Shown here piece after piece: positions 1 through 12,300 of a stretch of 64,000 nucleotides of DNA. The stretch's first letter is position 1; each line of letters opens with the position of its first letter. A program made the translations under genes and the position numbers. Origin of the DNA: Erythrocercus mccallii (Eukaryota; Chordata; Aves; Passeriformes; Dicruridae); contig VZRG01001623.1 of NCBI GenBank assembly GCA_013397435.1, positions 102,698-166,697 on the forward strand, written 5' to 3'. A model generated the notes under the pieces. That model ran no database searches and was not told where the DNA came from. It saw only the letters and a program-made list of their open reading frames with translations.

Positions 1-3000
1 AAAGCAAGTAGACATTGTCACTAGCACCTTTCAAATTAAATACAGATCTTGACAGCAAAAAAACATAGTTTATTTGCAGCTGATGACATTATTAATCATC
101 AACCAAAATACAACCTTTGTAAGGACTCTGGAAGAACGATGTTTACTATTGATGTTCATTTAGTATTAAGGAATCGAAACTGCACTAAAACCCAAGGGAC
201 CAGAAGGACCTTACATTGCACCAGTGTTGAAGGAGGATGTAGAGAATCACCATGTTATTTGTAGGCAGAGCAGTCTGAATTATCCAAGGCAAAATACAAG
301 AAAAACCCACAGGGTAAGAATGGATAGGCTAGAGATACTTTCCATTTACTTAATTTTTTTGTAAGATTATGTTTTCTTATCTATAAGTAACGAAACCTCA
401 CATATAGAGAGGAGTTGTATTTCAGTAGAGTACTTGGAGAGCTGCTTTGGGACCACTACCAGGTTTAAGATTGTTTCACATTTTCTTCAAAGGTGTGTAA
501 GTACGTATAAACTCACTGCCAACTGTATCTGTGGACAACCCAACAGCTGACACTGTGATGAACAAAAGATATGGGCCATCACATAAAACCTCTGGAACAG
601 ATGATAAAGCATACTGTTCAAAACTTTGATTATTGTTTAATAGCTAATTCTCAGGTTATACATCCAGGAAAAAAAACACAAAGCTATACCCTGGGAAAAC
701 AAGCCATACACTGGGAAAACTGATATCAGAGTGAAAAACTACTGACTCTGAAAAAGGCATCAGGGTCATAAGGGACAGGGAATTGAACAAGAGATCCCAA
801 CTTAACACGGTTGTGTTAAGTGACAAAATGTGACACTCACCTTGGAAGCACAATCAATAGTGTAAAAAGAAAGCAGGGATTTTACCTGTATGATCAACGA
901 TGAATGAAAAAAATCAATAAAAGAGGTTTATCTCCTTCCTAAAAGGAGATTGCAAATCCCACTCCTGTGATGGGACTAAGGAAGGCAGGTACAACACAAC
1001 ATTTCAGGAAGTCAATCCATACATTTCATTGCATCTTTTTTCTTTTTTAACTTTCAAATGCATTCCATCAGGGAAACGTTAAGATACTATTAACCTCTTT
1101 GCAGAGCCATCCCCTCCTCTTCTCTCAGAAGTAAAATTCTAGGCACAAGACGGACATGCTCTTTCTACAGAGGAATTACTGGCTATTGAAATATTCTATC
1201 AAGAGAAAACAATCAGATTTTATGCCATTTTCAAGAGCTGATGCCTTTCTCTGGCATAAAAAGCTTCACAGAAGGACAGACTAGATGAAAGATGTTAAAC
1301 TCTTACCTTAACTACTAATATAAAGCAGGCAGGGACCTGAATGTCCAGTCTCAGCTAATAAAGGGCTTTATGGAGTTTCTGCCCGTAAATTGAGCAATCC
1401 AAATTTTTACACATCTGATAATCAATCCCCTCAACGCACTATTTAAACTCATCTTCCTCAGCATGCCAACGATCCAACAACTTGTAACAGATTTCTTCCC
1501 ACTGAGAATCCCAGAAATCATCCTGCTATGACCATTAGTGAGGTACAGCTGCTACAAAACCAAAAGCCTGAGAAAACAGCTAATAAATATTAGACCTTTG
1601 TGACCTCAGAAAGACTTCAAAACTTTCCCCACCAAGAAGCCTCAAAAGTTCATCACTAGTTCCTGAACTAGGAAAAGTTCACATTCCTCTTCCTTTAAGT
1701 GGTAATGAAAGACTACACAATACAATTTTACAGTAGCATAGTTTATCATTAGAACTTATGAATTACGAGCCAATTTCTGCTTTGCTATTTTTCTGTAGCT
1801 CCTTTTAAAGCAATAGTAGCAATATTGCAGATTTTAAAAATCTTGTTCTAGGTCACAGAGATTTACTTGTATAGTTTCCTCTGTTACTAAAAAATCTTTA
1901 GGGAATTATCTTTAGGGAAATGATTCCCTTCCATTTCACTGCAGCCCATTAGTACCTACAGGCCTGCCAAAAAAAGAATATTGCATATGAAAGCCTCCAT
2001 CAGGACACACCAACCTCAGCTTGACATAAAAATATATTTTCAATGTTTAGCTACTAAAATACATTATTACTTGAAACATATCACCTTCTACTGACCTAAT
2101 TAAGCAACTCCTAAAATGCTAATCTTGTTGCTTCTTCCACTTTCAGTGTTCAAGTACATTATTAATGAGCCTACTGTAAATCCTGAAAATAAAGCATAGT
2201 CCACTTCAAGAAGCTACTCTCTATGTTTATGGAATTTTCTTCTTCCAGACTGTCAACCAAGTCATTGTGGAGTGTGCCACAACCAGAAATAACTGGATAA
2301 TGATTTTCTGAAGATATCTGCAATAAAACCATGCCAGAAACAGAAAATTCAGACTGGGGAAGAAAAAAAAAAGTATCTTAAACGTTTCTGGTTATTATTC
2401 TAGCAACTACAATTTATGACTGGAATTAAGTTGTTGTGCTTTTCAGCTTTAGACCAAACACCTATTTACAATAAATATACATATTCGAAATGACCACATA
2501 TAAAGGCAGTGTAAAATTCATCATCTTAACAAAGTTGTTACAGTTCTGTATTTGTAAATTCTCTAACCACAGGCCTAAACAATAGATACGGCTTACCACC
2601 TACATTCTGTGGCTACATTTTTAGATGATGACTTCATTTAATGCTCTGCTTATGAGTAGAAGGTGTCAATCTAGTTTGTTCCAGGCTTTCACTGAAAAGA
2701 TAAAATTTTAAATGTTTTCTTTGAAAAAAACCATCTCATCCAACCTGCTACTCCCCAGAAATTTTAGAAGTGAAGAGAGACTGGACAACCAATTTCTTAT
2801 GCCACCCAGTGAATAACGAAAGTCTTTGTAATACAAAGGCACCCATTCTGGAAGCAGAAAATATTTCAAAAGTGAGGGTTTTCTAAAGATGCTTTGTCTT
2901 TCCTTCTGAGAGGCACATCTTAACTATTAAATGTGTGATACTTTTTAAACACCAACCCTTTTCTCTCATTTTTCAACACATGTACACATGGGCCTTCGTT

Positions 3001-5206
3001 AAACAGACTCATATGCTTACCTCTCTGTACCAACTTGAAAGAACAGTTAAGAGCCTAAAGAATTTCCAGAATAAATGACCACAGCCTATTTTTTATCATC
3101 ACAAACATGTGAGCAGTTCTGCAATATGTGTTTATAGCTCTGTAAATTCAACTGTGTTTGCAGGATTGGACCCCAGAGAGAACATTTAAATTACTGAAAC
3201 GGGACGTTGTAACAGACAGGTCCTAACACTGAAAGAGCTACAGCCTGCGACATCAGTCTCGACAGCATTTAGCACCATCTGACTCTCCACCATACAAAAC
3301 AAATGAGAGGAACAAGAGCAGCAGTGAGGTCTTTGCAAACTCTATTCTTTACTTATTCCATACAAATTATTAGCACTGTTTATATTTTGGTTCTAAAACT
3401 AGTATAAGCCTTTCAGCGCCCTGCCAACCATTTGTCCTCAACAACCCAATTTCACATCCCAACAACCCATCTTGTAAAATCTACCAAAGAATAGAAACAT
3501 GCACTTTTTTACTAAAAGTCAGTAATATAGCACAAGGCACGAGACAAAAACATCAATATAGTTAAATAAATAATTAAAGAATAAATAATTAAATAAATAA
3601 TAAATATTGTGCATTAGGGAAAAAGCTGTAATCAACTGCATAGGACTTAGGGCATTAATGAAGCAAATAACTTTTCCCAAAGGAGCATTAATATCTCTCA
3701 AGTAGGACAGTGCTCAAAGTCCCAAGACAATTATATAATTACTTATCTTTAGACAGAGTATTATGTTACACAATACTGGAACTGAACAAGTCTCTTGAGC
3801 AGATTAGTATTTTGATACTTATTATTTTCATACTGTCCTAGGTAGCCTAGTGAACCATTACAAAATTTTGACACTACCATTCTATTGGATCAAATAATAC
3901 ATGTGCTCTGTTAATTATTAAATCCAGAAAATATCCAATAGATTTTACACTTGATCTCCACTGGATCAAGCTGATTACTAAAAATAATTACATGTCTGTC
4001 TATGATGTAGCAATCTTTCTGCTCCCTTCCAAAAGAAGTTGCTGCAGCACCATTAGGTGAGGCTCAGTGATCGTGACTGAAAGGAATGAAGATCACTTGA
4101 ACGATCAACCTACAAACCCACGCAGTGGGGCATACCATGGAAGAGTCCTTGACTACCAAACTCACATACCATTCCCACTCCTCTCTCTGACATTTAAATA
4201 CCTCCCATGTGGCTTTATATTTATTTTTAGTACCTTTTTTTAGTTTTTCCCCATAAAAAAGGCTTGTGAGTAATACTTTGGAATTAGAGCGTTAAGCTAA
4301 AAATACTCTTACAGACATCAGTCGTCATTTTAGTGTACGTAAAGAGATAATATGATAATGAGGCTGTGGAAAACAAAGGACACTTATAGCACTTGAACAA
4401 ATGAACTAGCTTCCACATGATCAACAGAACACAAAAATGTGAAATCAGAGTTGATTTACGTGGCAAAAATAAAGTCCTACACATACAAGGAATATAAACA
4501 TTCTCTGACTCATTAGAGAACAGTTGTTTAAGACAGAATTAAATAGTCAACATGTGCACATTAACTGAAGTCATCAGTTTTAGAAACAGTAAGTGTTGCA
4601 TGCATCTGTTCAGACTGAATGTATATCAGACACTTGGCTATAAACTTCAGCCAAGAAAAGAAGTTACTATGGCTCTCTCCCCTCTCACTGTTTCCTCATC
4701 TTACTCCTAATCAGCTCGCCTGAAGCTGAGTTTCCATGTGTAAGAGTTACAGCAGCATTTATTTCTTAAAGGCTTGTGGAGGCAGGGACACTGAAGGAAG
4801 AAAAAGGAAATGTTCCTCTGGAAAAGTTCTTACACAGAACCAGTAAACACTGACCACAGTCATGGTTTAAGCATTATTTAATGCTTCTTACTTCCATAAA
4901 TCCCACTTCTCCTTAGCAGTGTGGCACTGAAAAACACCACTGCTCCCATCTATTACAGCTTAATTGGGTAGCAAATCTACTGGAGAGGAAGCAGCTTGCA
5001 CACACATTTTACAACCTTGGTCAACTCCTCATCTCTCAAAATAGCTCTATTCTGAGAAACCCTCTGAGATGCTCATCTACTAAGGGAACTCTTCCTCAAC
5101 ACATCAAGTGAACTCCCAGTTCAATACCTTGTATTATTTCTAATAGTAAAAGATTACCAGAATTTACAGTAAAGCCACAAAAGACCACTTCAAAACAGAA
5201 TGATAA
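1..5206. other. Gene-free AT-rich flank left of COA5
   Basis: I see no exon-like coding stretch with splice sites and no RNA gene here. Short open frames exist but have no recognisable protein character. There is an (AAAT)n-like tract near 3563-3610. In human the next gene to the left is INPP4A, pointing toward COA5, so this may be intergenic DNA or part of a long 3' UTR of that gene. That is inference from synteny only, and I recognised no INPP4A exon. Confidence 0.5.
3555..3610. repeat. AT-rich (AAAT)n-like simple repeat
   Basis: Interrupted AAAT/AATT units run across this stretch with almost no G or C. It is a simple repeat with no sign of function. Confidence 0.6.
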
Positions 5207-5214
5207 CTTCTGCA

Positions 5215-5476
5215 GCTTGTTCTGGATTTCACATTTTTATTGCAAATACATGACAGGTACCCATTTTGGCCAGAACTTGAAGCTTTATGCTTGCCTTCTT
5301 TTTAATATTTAAATGCACATCCAGGTCAATCAGTTGGAATACTCAGGAGTAGATACCTTCCATGAAAACACTGCATGAAAGGATGCAGCAGGTACCGTCT
5401 TCTTACTTAAGTCTCTGCATTGTGTAGGGTGCTGATGAACCCCAAATTCCCATGTCTAGGTCTCCTGACGAGGACT
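5215..5476 (-). other. COA5: COA5 3' UTR
   Basis: This is the minus-strand sequence after the COA5 stop codon at 5477-5479. A canonical AATAAA on the minus strand lies at 5236-5241, so cleavage is expected roughly 10-30 bases further on, near 5207-5226. This gives a short 3' UTR of about 260 bases. The exact end is inferred. Confidence 0.6.
5236..5241 (-). terminator. COA5: COA5 poly(A) signal AATAAA
   Basis: A canonical hexamer on the minus strand, about 235 bases after the COA5 stop codon, and the best-placed signal for this gene. Use of the site is inferred. Confidence 0.5.
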
Positions 5477-5518
5477 TCAATATCCCTTCCTTCCTCTGAA
5501 TCTCGCCCTGGTATCCAA
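5477..5518 (-). CDS. COA5: COA5 coding exon 3 (residues 63-75 and stop)
   Basis: A 42-base coding part after a TTTTCAG acceptor. It encodes L-D-T-R-A-R-F-R-G-R-K-G-Y and a TGA stop. The basic tail is almost identical to that of the human protein. Confidence 0.95.
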   Translation of the reverse strand: MDTRARFRGRKGY

Positions 5519-8183
5519 CTGAAAATTGAAGACAATATATTAAGAGCAGGTATTTTCCAAAAGAAGTATTGTAGACTGTTTGTGCTACCTTGGTACTTTG
5601 TAACATCAGAACAAAGGCCAGAATAAAGCAGAAGAAAACTAGTGATGTAGCCAACAAGCCACAGGGGATTCCGATGAAAGAGACATTGTATGATCCTAAA
5701 CCTTACAGAGAATTATGTGATAAGCTTCCTGTGCATTCTGAAATAAACAACATAAATGACAGAACACCATAGTAGGATGGCAAGGAACCCATCAAAAACA
5801 AGGTAGTGTAAATCTGCTTAGATCAGTTTTGCAAATGTAGTTGATAAACTGAAGAAGGAAAATTCAGATCTGGTTGAAGTGGGAGTCACTACAAATGTCT
5901 GTAAGGAGAGGGATAACTTAACTACATAAAGTTTCTGGAAAAAACAGAAATAAAACAGTAAAAACAACATTCAGCTTCTAAAATCTGCAAGTTCATTCTT
6001 GGAAATTACAGAAAAAGCATTTAATGAAAGGCTAAAGATTATGGTAATGCTAAAATAAAAGCCACAGTGCACTACTTCCAGAAACTAAAGTGCAAGCTCT
6101 TTCCCAATGCAGCAGAAAAACATACTTTGATCTTGGGAGAATTCTTCTGAACTTAGAAAGCCTGTCTTGAAGATGGCAGTGACAGACTGCAACTCAGCCA
6201 TATTTTGATATTAGACTGAGGAGATTTATTTTACCACTATTAACTAACCTTCCAGAATTCAGAACTGCAGCAAAATTTGTAAAGAGCTAGACTCACAATG
6301 ACGCAGCTTGTCCAATAACCAAGCAGCTTTCACTTTAAATCTTGGCCCTGCTTCAACATCTGAAGCGTACTGAAGCTGATAAGACTTTCTCTTTCCTTAA
6401 AATGAAAACAGCATCTAGGCAAAACCCCTGATGTTTTTAGCATACTGTAAATTATATCTGTATTTAGTGTCTAACTTGGTTTTAAACACTCTTTAAGTTT
6501 CACTATTTTAACAAATAACAAGTTTGACTGAGCATCATTATTAAAATTTACAGAGTTAACAGGACAAGAAAAGCTTCACTCATCAGCCTTAAAATTTGAG
6601 ACAGTTAAATAGTCATTTAAGAGCCAGGCCTCTTCCTGCATGACTGGAGGCATTTGGCTAGAAACTTAGTTTCATCAGACTCCCTTACCAATTCACAGAC
6701 AGAAAGATACAGGCACATCACCTGAAGATACCTATGTTGCTATTGCAGCTTCATGTAGGTATTTCAAACTTTCAATATACAACATCTTCCCATACACAGA
6801 AATAATAATTTGTCACTTTACCGATTGATATGGTTCATAGAGAAGAGGTATAATAAGCTGCTATGACTAATACAAAATGAAAGAAAAGTTTAAAGTACCA
6901 TTTCAGCTGTACATCCTTCATCAGATAAAAATAAAAATGAACCTTGCACTCCTCATGTTTGTAAAGTTTCAATACCATCTTTACCGCATCCTTAGTAAAA
7001 GCTATGGAAACACAAGCAAAAAGATTCTGGACAAGAACTCCTATCAAAATACAGAAAACTATCTAATTACATTTTTAAAAATGACTTGTCATTTCCACAT
7101 GGGATAGTTCATTATATAAAAACCCAAACTGTTATTTATCGTGAATTCTAGTACTCCAAGAAAATTAATGACTCAATGTGAATTCAACGCAAGATCCTGC
7201 TTCAACAGTGAAAGTCTCACTTCATTTAAATTTTCTGTATATAGATGTTTTTACAGGCAAAAGATAGCTTGTTGACACTTTATCTTACAATTACCTAATC
7301 TGCTAGTATTTTTTAACCCAAAACTTGACTAAAAACAATACTGAAAACACCTACCTGATTTACCTGTGACATTCTAAGCCTAATTCGACTTACACGTGTT
7401 TTTCCAATTTTTCCTACTCTACAGCTTCTTCTTCATGAGAACTAAGTACAACACCCATGGCTTAATTAGGATTCAAAGGCAAGAGCTGTTCTGCTTAATG
7501 ACACCCACCTTACTGAAATAACGTGCTTTTCTTAAAAAAAGAGGGGAAAGGACAGGAAACATCCAGGCCAGTAGCAGAAGACACACAACACTTACCACTG
7601 ATCTTTTGCATGCAAAGAATGTCACTTGCAAACTCCTACAGTGTCCTTCCCTCAGGCACTCTTTAGGGCTTTTGTTTTCCTAGTAGGTGAAAAAAAATAA
7701 TTAAAAATTTGATTTCTGCAGCTCGTCAAAGAGACATCAAAATACAGAATCGTTGAACAGAATCACCGAACATTCTGAGCTGGAAAGCACCCACAAGGAT
7801 CATCTAGCCCAACTCTTAAGGGAAGGCCAGTACAGAGAGCGGACCCACGGCGCTGGCGCTACCAGCACCACGCTCTGGCCAACGGAGTAATTCGGGGTGG
7901 AAGGGGCCTTTGAGGTTCATTTACTTCCAACTTCAGAGAAGTTCACTAGGGATTTCGCTTCGATACGGTGACCTGCACTCTCTCCTGGAGCTGTAATGCC
8001 CTAAAGTGCTTCAAACAAGAGGTAAGAGGCCGTAAAAGGACGACCTGCGGCTCTCTGGCCCGGAAGGGCAGCCGCGCTCACCTGCAGGACGCAGCGGCTC
8101 TCCAACAGGCACTGCCGCAGGTCCTCCCTCACGCCGCTGCAGGCGCGCCCGTCCTCCTCCTTATCTTCGTAGTACTTGGGCAT
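5477..8183 (-). CDS. COA5: COA5, cytochrome c oxidase assembly factor 5 (complete, 3 exons)
   Basis: The coding exons on the minus strand are 8183-8082, 7679-7596 and 5518-5477, joined in phase 0 at both junctions by GT-AG introns. The protein has 75 residues; human COA5 has 74. It starts MPKYYEDK and ends RARFRGRKGY, both hallmarks of the family. Cysteines fall at 15, 25, 31, 42, 48 and 58. C15/C25 and C48/C58 are each CX9C, the twin-CX9C fold that is imported into the mitochondrial intermembrane space and oxidised by the MIA pathway. The family is needed for assembly of cytochrome c oxidase (complex IV). The ATG at 8181-8183 has a strong GCCGCC context. The frame is open further upstream but contains no earlier ATG. 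It shares a CpG-island promoter, head to head, with UNC50. There is no sign of a defect. Confidence 0.96.
5519..7595 (-). other. COA5: COA5 intron 2
   Basis: About 2.1 kb of AT-rich intron with GT-AG ends. I see no recognisable repeat family or nested gene in it. Confidence 0.85.
7596..7679 (-). CDS. COA5: COA5 coding exon 2 (residues 35-62)
   Basis: 84 bases, 28 codons, starting E-N-K-S-P and ending C-K-R-S-V. It contains C42, C48 and C58 (second CX9C pair). It is flanked by a CTAG acceptor and a GTAAGT-type donor. Confidence 0.95.
7748..7825 (-). mobile_element. CR1 LINE 3' tail fragment (antisense to plus)
   Basis: The plus strand reads as the reverse complement of a CR1 tail: an AGAATCA start, then a 'tggaaag...aaggatcatctagcccaac' type core. 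It is a short, 5'-truncated, diverged copy inside COA5 intron 1. Confidence 0.65.
7890..7935 (-). mobile_element. Second short CR1 tail fragment
   Basis: Resembles the CR1 tail core again ('gggtggaaggggcctttgagg' followed by 'tccaac'). It is too short and diverged for certainty. Confidence 0.4.
8082..8183 (-). CDS. COA5: COA5 coding exon 1 (residues 1-34)
   Basis: Begins at the ATG and contains the first CX9C pair (C15, C25) plus C31. It ends CTGCAG followed by a GTGAGC donor, in phase 0. Confidence 0.96.
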
Positions 8184-8229
8184 GGCGGCGAGCCCGGCGC
8201 TACGCCCCGCTGCCGCCCGCGCTGCAGCC

Positions 8230-8412
8230 ACCGCCTACGGCCGCCGCCATCCCGGGCGCTGCGGCCGCTTCCGGCGGGGGCAGGAAGGGACGGGGCGGCT
8301 CCGGGAAGGATCCCGGGCGCCTGCGCCGCGGACGGGGCCGGAAGGCTGCGGGAGGCGGCCGTGGTGGCGGTGCCGGGCGGGGCGGGGGTCGCGGCGCGGG
8401 CCGGGGCAGCAG
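8230..8412 (+). other. UNC50: Probable noncoding first exon of UNC50
   Basis: A strong donor (CAG then GTGAGA) sits at 8412/8413 inside the CpG island. The first coding exon of UNC50 is preceded by a good acceptor (TTTCTTTAG, exon from 9114). A noncoding exon ending at 8412 and spliced to 9114 is the simplest model. Its 5' end is approximate. Confidence 0.5.
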
Positions 8413-8533
8413 GTGAGACCCTGAGCGCGGGGCGGGGCTCGGGGGGTGCGGCGCTGCCCGGCCCGCAGCTCAGCGCGGGCCCCGCCGAGGGGGGACGGAG
8501 TTTGTCGGCAGCGGCGGCGGCCGGGCCGCACCT

Positions 8534-8978
8534 AAGTCACGGCATCGTACACTGCTGAGGGCTGGAAGAGACCGTACAGATGGTCTGGTTCCAACCCCCC
8601 CGGCGTGGGCAGAGATACCTCCCATTGTTCTAAGCCCCATGCAACATGGCCTTAAACGCTGCCAGGGTTGATGCGTCCACAACCTCCCTGGGCAGCCTGT
8701 GCCAGTGCCTCACCACCACCCTCAGTAAAGAATTTCTTCCTTGTACCTAATCTAAATTTCTCCTGTTTCAGTTTGTTCCCGTTACTCCTTGTCCTGTCAC
8801 TGCAGTTCCTGATGAAGTGTCGTAGCTTCCCTGTCTTCCCCCTTCAGGTATTGGGAGGTGCTAGGAGGCCTCCAGCAACCTTCTCTTCTTCAGGCTGAAC
8901 CGCCCCAACTTTCTGGCCTGTCTTCATGAGGTTCTCCGGTGCTCTTACCAACTCCATGGCCTCCTCGGGACTTGTTCC
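8534..8978 (-). mobile_element. CR1 LINE 3' end, antisense, in presumed UNC50 intron 1
   Basis: About 440 bases of recognisable CR1 3' region in reverse complement. It shows the 'ctggaagagacc...ggttccaacc' tail core, the 'ccacaacctccctgggcagcctg' block, the 'tcctgtcact' block and the 'cttcaggctgaaccgccccaac' block. The copy is 5'-truncated and inserted directly beside the bidirectional promoter. Confidence 0.85.
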
Positions 8979-9117
8979 ACCGAATGTCACTGTTAATGCT
9001 TGTGCCCTGTTTTTGTCACTTCAGCACTGCAGCTGTGGCCTGCATCGCGTTATTTTATTTGTACCCCATATTGTGTGCAAAAGCAAATGCATCTTTTGAA
9101 ATCCTTTCTTTAGCAAG

Positions 9118-9397
9118 ATGCTGCCAACCACATTGGTTAATTCTGGGAGCCAGGGCAATGGTGTGCTGAGCCCCAGGGATGCTGCGAGGCACACGGCCGG
9201 AGCGAAACGCTACAAGTACCTCCGGAGGCTCTTCCACTTCCGACAGATGGACTTCGAGTTTGCGCTTTGGCAGATGCTTTACCTGTTCACTTCACCACAG
9301 AGGGTTTACAGGAACTTTCACTACAGAAAACAGACAAAGGACCAGTGGGCGAGAGATGATCCTGCTTTCCTAGTGCTGCTCAGTATCTGGCTCTGTG
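9118..9397 (+). CDS. UNC50: UNC50 coding exon 1 (residues 1-93)
   Basis: The exon itself probably starts at 9114. It ends C-T-C-T-G-T-G before a GTGAGT donor (phase 1) and encodes the basic soluble N-terminus and the start of the first membrane segment. Confidence 0.97.
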
Positions 9398-12300
9398 GTG
9401 AGTGTGGGAGAACAGACAGCATAAGGAAGAGGGAGGGAAAGTTTAGGAATTAATGTTTATTTTCCTTCTAATAACACACACACACAAAAAGGACCAATAT
9501 GTATGGATAATCTTTTAATCAAAATAGAACAGAAGAAAAATGCCTAGCCTTTTTGAAGTTAAGGTGGGAAGTAGAAATCGGAGTAGGCTTAAGTAGTACT
9601 CAGTAGTCTTGAATTGATCTCTCCATTGCAACTCATTTTCTGTTGCATTTTAAAGTGCATAGTTCACTGTAACTTTACAGACAGTAAGAAAATCCTATGC
9701 CACACGGCAGTGTTTTTGTTAAAAAATACTGAATATTTGGTTTACCTGAATATTATGGATAAAACACTGTTTTTACCATAAACGCCCTGGTAACATTCTG
9801 TATACTGCAGAATTAAGCTATAATAAAGTGGCTAATAGAAATCACAACTGCAAATTCAGTATTGTCTCAGTTACCTTCCATTAAATAGTGTATTGTTGTT
9901 TGTAATACAAAAACTCTTAACTGAAATAGAATTACACATGTGGTTTGGGTTAACAAGGGGCTTTTATAAAACAAAGAATGTTCTATTGTAGCATTGTCTG
10001 AATTTTTAAAAAAATAGTTTGGGTGAACCATTACAATTAGACCCAAGTACAGATGAGTGTTCATGTTGTGAATAAATTGTACTATATCTTGGTTTTGGTG
10101 GAAAAAAACCTAAGCTGTTGGACTGAAAATCTTGGGGGAAAAATAAAAAGGAAACTGGAGATTTCATAACAGGATACTTAAAAAATCCCCATCAGTTTAA
10201 GATCTCATGCTTTTGTTTCCACAGATGACTTTAATGATCTTTTCTCTGCTTTCAGTGTCTACTGTAGGATTTGGATTTGTGTTGGACATGGGTTTTTTTG
10301 AAACAATAAAACTGCTACTTTGGGTTGTATTCATAGACTGCGTAGGCGTTGGGCTCCTGATTGCAACTCTGATGTGGTAAGTAGTGATTTCTGAAGCCGA
10401 GTTCAATGTTGCTGTTCAGACACAGAGAGTCCTCTGCTGTTTTTGAGACAATTGGTTCTTTGTTTGGGGTAAACTTACACTCAAGTGTTGACTATAGGTT
10501 TTATGCTGTTGTAGTAATTGTTTCAAAATGATACCTTAAAAAAGAATACATCTCTTTCTTTACTATTTCTTACAACATTAAATGGTCAGAAGGTCTGTAT
10601 TATGATGAACATTCCAGCTTTTTTTCTTCTTGAGCTGGTTAATGTTCAGCAGTAATGCCAAATAAAAAAAAAGGTGATTAAAAAAAGAAAAAGCTGTTCA
10701 ATCAAAATAGTGAACAAAAAAGTCAAGTAGGGTAAGCCTGAGGATGATTCTGTTTAAGCAATATACACTTGGCCTGTGCTTCTTGTTGAAGACTGTAGCT
10801 AGTGCCACCACATCCACATATGTTCTGTCTTGTGCTTGGCACCTTTTTGCTTTGTTGCTAGGTGCTGTCAGTTTTATCCTCTACTTTCCAGAGACTTGCA
10901 GAAGTAGAGTGGCAGGAGCAGGTCATTTTACAATCCAGGCCTCATCAGCACCATAGATGTGTCCTGCAGCAGTGAGATGACTCCATGAAATGATGGGAAG
11001 CCACTGTTTCTGTGCTGCAGCAAGGGGAGGGCACCAAAGAAAGAATTTTTATTTTACAAGGAACTTAAGAAAGCAAGGGCATTTAAGAGTTCTTAGGGAT
11101 GGAGCTGACATCTTCAAGTGATGATGATTGGAAAAGGGATAACTGACAGTGGCCTCAGGAACTCCTGCTTGTAATTGCAAAATTGAGCATGAGGTATGTA
11201 AAAGAAATGTAGCTGATAGATGAAATTGATCTATGCTCCTGTCTGGGACAGCAACCCATAACTTGCTTGGGGAAGAGCTTATAGTAATGCTCCGTGCCCC
11301 TATCCTCCACCAACTTGTGCTTCAGGATGCAGTCTCCTAAGGCAGGAGGACTTCAGCATCTGCTGGTTTTCCTCTGCCTTTTAGTCAGCTTCCTGCAGGC
11401 CATAATATCAGTCACCTGGCTTGAGTTTGGTTCAAGTCCCTTCTTCCTGTGCAGGCTCACCTTTTTTCCCAAAAACTCTCCCCATTCCTAATGAGTCTGA
11501 ACTCCTTCTTGCCTCACCTCTCCTCGCCTTGCACCCAGGCTCTGCCTCTTCACAACCCTACCATTGGCACAAAGAGTAGGTCAGAGGAAGTGTCCATGAA
11601 AACCCTAGTTTCTTATTTCTGAGCATATATTGACTTCTTGTTCCTCTTCTAAATGGGATAAATACTTTGATGTCAGCAGAGCTTAAGCTGAAGCAAAGAG
11701 CCTTTAGGCTCATTCAGTAGCCTGTAATACCGGGCTGCGCACATTGCATTTGCACATCTTTTCAGTGATAATGGGCACATGTTAAGAACACTCTCTTGCT
11801 CTCCCTCCTGTCCTTGCAGTGCATCAGTTCTGCAGAGATGAAATAAACCATCTCTGTGTGAGATGTGCTGATCCTGTAAGAACACTTCACTGAAGTCATC
11901 ACCCTCTGTGTACAGAGAGAAGTGGCAGCTTGTGACTGCACTGATAAATTGTGGCACTGATCTCTTCTTAATAAAGAAGTTTTGTTTCTGTACTACCCAC
12001 AGGGTATTTCAGCTGCCTGTAGCATGCAAGGGATGTGATGATAGTTTTAACAAAACCATTTTAACAATAGTCTGGTCTGCATGATTCTTGCATGTTTTTA
12101 TTCCCAGACAGCAGAAACTTTGTGGTGGAGAGTAGGGATCACAAATTACTTACTACATCAAACTTACGTTTTGTCAGTCAGCTTTGTAGATTCATATTAA
12201 CAACAGTCTCAAATATCTTTTCATGTAGGTTCATTTCAAATAAGTACTTAGTGAAGCAGCAGAACAGAGATTATGATGTGGAGTGGGGCTATGCCTTTGA

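Larger units (their letters stand above)
8040..8540. promoter_or_regulatory. CpG island: bidirectional COA5/UNC50 promoter
   Basis: A very GC- and CpG-rich block in an otherwise AT-rich window. It covers COA5 exon 1 and extends into the presumed UNC50 first exon and intron. No TATA box is evident. Motif matches visible by eye are ETS/GABP (CTTCCGG at 8268-8274, CCGGAAG at 8338-8344), YY1-like ATGGCGGC (plus strand at 8182-8189, minus strand at 8243-8250) and NRF1-like GCGCCTGCGC at 8317-8326. ETS, NRF1 and YY1 sites are typical of housekeeping and nuclear-encoded mitochondrial genes, which fits COA5. Actual start sites are not visible from sequence. Confidence 0.8.

Noticed and set aside
8184..8231. 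In-frame 16-residue N-terminal extension of COA5
   Set aside because: The open frame upstream of the ATG starts with GTG at 8229-8231, not ATG, and the conserved family start MPKYY is at 8183 in a strong context.
7968..8558. A 196-codon plus-strand open frame across the CpG island
   Set aside because: GC-rich DNA is poor in stop codons. The frame is antisense to COA5 exon 1, has an Ala/Arg/Gly/Pro composition, and crosses the presumed UNC50 donor at 8413.
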